The notes under the pieces: model-generated
Databases searched by the model: none
What the model was told of the DNA's origin: nothing
What the model saw: only the letters and a program-made list of their open reading frames with translations
Program-made: the position numbers and the translations under genes
Origin: Thermoplasmata archaeon
GTDB taxonomy: Archaea > Thermoplasmatota > Thermoplasmata > Lutacidiplasmatales > UBA184
Assembly (NCBI GenBank): GCA_030043255.1
Contig: JASHYB010000089.1
Coordinates: 1 to 29,891 of the forward strand
DNA: 29,891 nt
Direction of reading: 5' to 3'
Shown: positions 27,017-29,891 of the stretch, piece by piece
How positions within the stretch are numbered: the stretch's first letter is position 1
How the letters are laid out: every line of letters begins with the position of its first letter

Positions 27017-27510
27017 TGCCGGGGCCGGTCGACGACCGGGCCCTCCCCCGCGGGGTCACGTCGGCCCCGGACGGCCCGGACGAGGTCCACTTCGACGGCG
27101 CCTGCGAGCTCGTGCGGGGCCGGCGGGTCGCCGCGTACGGCTTCACCGTCGACGGGCCCGGCGTCCGGCACGAGGACTCGGGGCTCGCCGTGCCCCCCGG
27201 CCACGAGCGGGCGACCAACAACGTCGCGGAGTACGTGGCGGCGATCTGCGCGCTCGAATGGCTGGCCCGCCACGGCCACACCGGCGAGCTCCGCGTCCTG
27301 GGGGACAGCGAGCTGGTGATCAAGCAGATGCACGGGGACTACCGCGTCCGAGCGGAGCACCTGCTACCGTACCACGAGCGGCTCGTCCAGCTGGCCCGAG
27401 GGTTCCGCAAGGTCGAGTTCGTCTGGGTCCCGCGGGAGGAGAACACCCGGGCCGACGAGCTGTCCAAGCGGCCGATCCGGGAATGGGCCGCCACGCAGAG
27501 CGGGCCGTGA
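27016..27510 (+). CDS. rnhA: Ribonuclease HI
   Basis: This 164-aa enzyme cleaves the RNA strand of RNA-DNA hybrids. The four catalytic carboxylates are present: Asp27 (VHFDGAC), Glu72 (TNNVAEYVA), Asp97 (LGDSELV) and Asp147 (ENTRADELS). The N-terminal HFDGAC without a Gly-rich loop and the KQMHGDYRVR segment resemble archaeal and cell-wall-type bacterial RNase HI rather than the E. coli enzyme; there is no basic protrusion. About 22 residues precede the first strand. The ATG lies inside the overlap with the upstream membrane protein stop, and the frame is open further upstream only as antisense or shadow sequence. Confidence 0.94.
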   Translation: MPGPVDDRALPRGVTSAPDGPDEVHFDGACELVRGRRVAAYGFTVDGPGVRHEDSGLAVPPGHERATNNVAEYVAAICALEWLARHGHTGELRVLGDSELVIKQMHGDYRVRAEHLLPYHERLVQLARGFRKVEFVWVPREENTRADELSKRPIREWAATQSGP

Positions 27511-27535
27511 CCGAGGGCGCCGCGGCGTCCGCCGG

Positions 27536-27745
27536 TCAGCCCCAGCGGACGGTGTAGACCAGCGTCCGACCCTCTACGGCGGCGCGCGCCCGTGCCGTGT
27601 CGACGTAGGTGGCGAACGCGGCCGCAGCCTCCGGTGACAGCCGAGGGCGGACCCCGTAGCCGCGGGGGACGCCGACCCCGAGAGAGGCCGGGGGAGCGCG
27701 CAGCGGGAAGGACGGACTCGCGCGGTCATCGATCCGAGGGGCCAT
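27536..27745 (-). CDS. Possible small protein, unknown
   Basis: This is a 69-aa frame whose C-terminal half (LSPEAAAAFATYVDTARARA, then VEGRTLVYTVRWG) looks like a helix followed by a strand and is less random than typical shadow frames. ATG 27745 is assumed; the frame is open up to 27937. There is no promoter with good spacing and no recognised family. It may be spurious. Confidence 0.35.
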   Translation of the reverse strand: MAPRIDDRASPSFPLRAPPASLGVGVPRGYGVRPRLSPEAAAAFATYVDTARARAAVEGRTLVYTVRWG

Positions 27746-28070
27746 CACGGCTCCGCGCCGACGGCCCGGACCGGCCCCGCCGCCGTAGGGGCCCGGCCCC
27801 AGGGAGCGGGGCAGAGCAGGGCGGCGAGCGACGCCGGCGGCACGGGCTCCGCCCCGAGGGGGGCGACGAGGAGCTCCCGCCATCCGACCGACGTGTCCGA
27901 CATGTTCGGCTGGGCTTGTCAGACGGACGTCATACATAAACGCGTAGCTCCAGTGGAAGCGGGGGGGTCCGGAGGTCGATTCTCTAACGGAGGAGCGCGG
28001 CGGACAACGGGCGGACCGGTTCCTGGCCGGGGCCGAACGGCCCCCCCGGTGCCTCCCGGTCCGACGCAGC

Positions 28071-28080
28071 CTCTTAAGGG
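28071..28080 (+). promoter_or_regulatory. TATA-like box for the M2 peptidase
   Basis: CTCTTAAGGG is centred about 35 nt before the TTG start at 28111, in very GC-rich sequence, and supports that start. Confidence 0.45.
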
Positions 28081-28110
28081 CCCCCCGGCTGCGCGGCGGG
28101 GGGTTCTCGG

Positions 28111-29853
<1,743 letters not shown>

Positions 29854-29891
29854 GCGGGCCGCAGTCCGTTAGTAGACCGCCCGCCCTTCCC

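Larger units (their letters stand above)
27511..28110. other. Sparse intergenic region
   Basis: Apart from the doubtful 69-residue minus-strand frame listed separately and the promoter at 28071-28080, I see no gene. The segment is very GC-rich on its left. Around 27930-27990 it has an AT-rich CATACATAAAC followed by tRNA-like D-arm and T-arm fragments that do not assemble into a cloverleaf. Confidence 0.5.

Overview
The window looks like the chromosome of a high-GC archaeon, most likely in or near the Thermoplasmata. This placement is inferred from gene content; there is no rRNA here to confirm it. The evidence is an archaeal proteasome alpha subunit, a membrane-anchored archaeal LonB protease, an archaeal-type NMN adenylyltransferase (NadM), AT-rich TATA-like boxes about 25-35 nt upstream of many starts (often with almost no leader), a tRNA without encoded CCA, and surface proteins with the 'GLP-G-W' repeat that I associate with Thermoplasmata. 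Bacterial-type UvrA/UvrC and FolD sit beside these, as in other euryarchaea that acquired bacterial repair and folate genes.

Layout. 1-2111: the 3' end of uvrA overlapping uvrC. 2124-2995: the proteasome alpha gene on the minus strand, preceded by a degenerate tRNA-like element. 3055-4194: a radical SAM protein, convergent with and overlapping a small Cys-rich protein that is coupled to folD (4005-5260, minus). 5442-8306: lonB, a coupled small Cys/His protein and nadM, all plus. 8363-9443: two small membrane proteins and tRNA-Thr(CGT). 9586-11436: a secreted repeat protein (minus). 11557-16000: two tandem-HTH regulators bracketing DinB-like, MoaF-like and two-domain VOC genes. 16227-17768: an aldo/keto reductase and a four-helix membrane protein. 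17769-25847: a visibly lower-GC accessory segment. It has about 1 kb of apparently non-coding DNA with clustered hairpins, a roughly 2,160-residue surface protein ending in a membrane bundle, and a translationally coupled two-helix membrane protein. 25923-29853: a cyclophilin, a membrane-anchored Cys-cluster protein overlapping rnhA, a doubtful small ORF, and a peptidyl-dipeptidase of the ACE (M2) family.

Genes that plausibly act together: UvrA and UvrC in nucleotide excision repair; the proteasome and LonB in protein turnover; the giant surface protein with its coupled partner at the cell envelope. Several gene pairs are joined by 4-nt ATGA or GTGA overlaps: uvrA/uvrC, folD/Cys protein, lonB/Cys protein, giant protein/membrane partner. 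In most of them the second gene is a small uncharacterised protein.

The most unusual points are: a FolD with Gln in place of the catalytic Lys and Glu in place of a conserved Gln; the giant surface protein and its partner in a compositionally distinct island; a NadM that has lost the Ser and Thr of its third motif; and a large tail-to-tail overlap of two conserved genes. No CRISPR array, insertion sequence, rRNA or integrase was seen.
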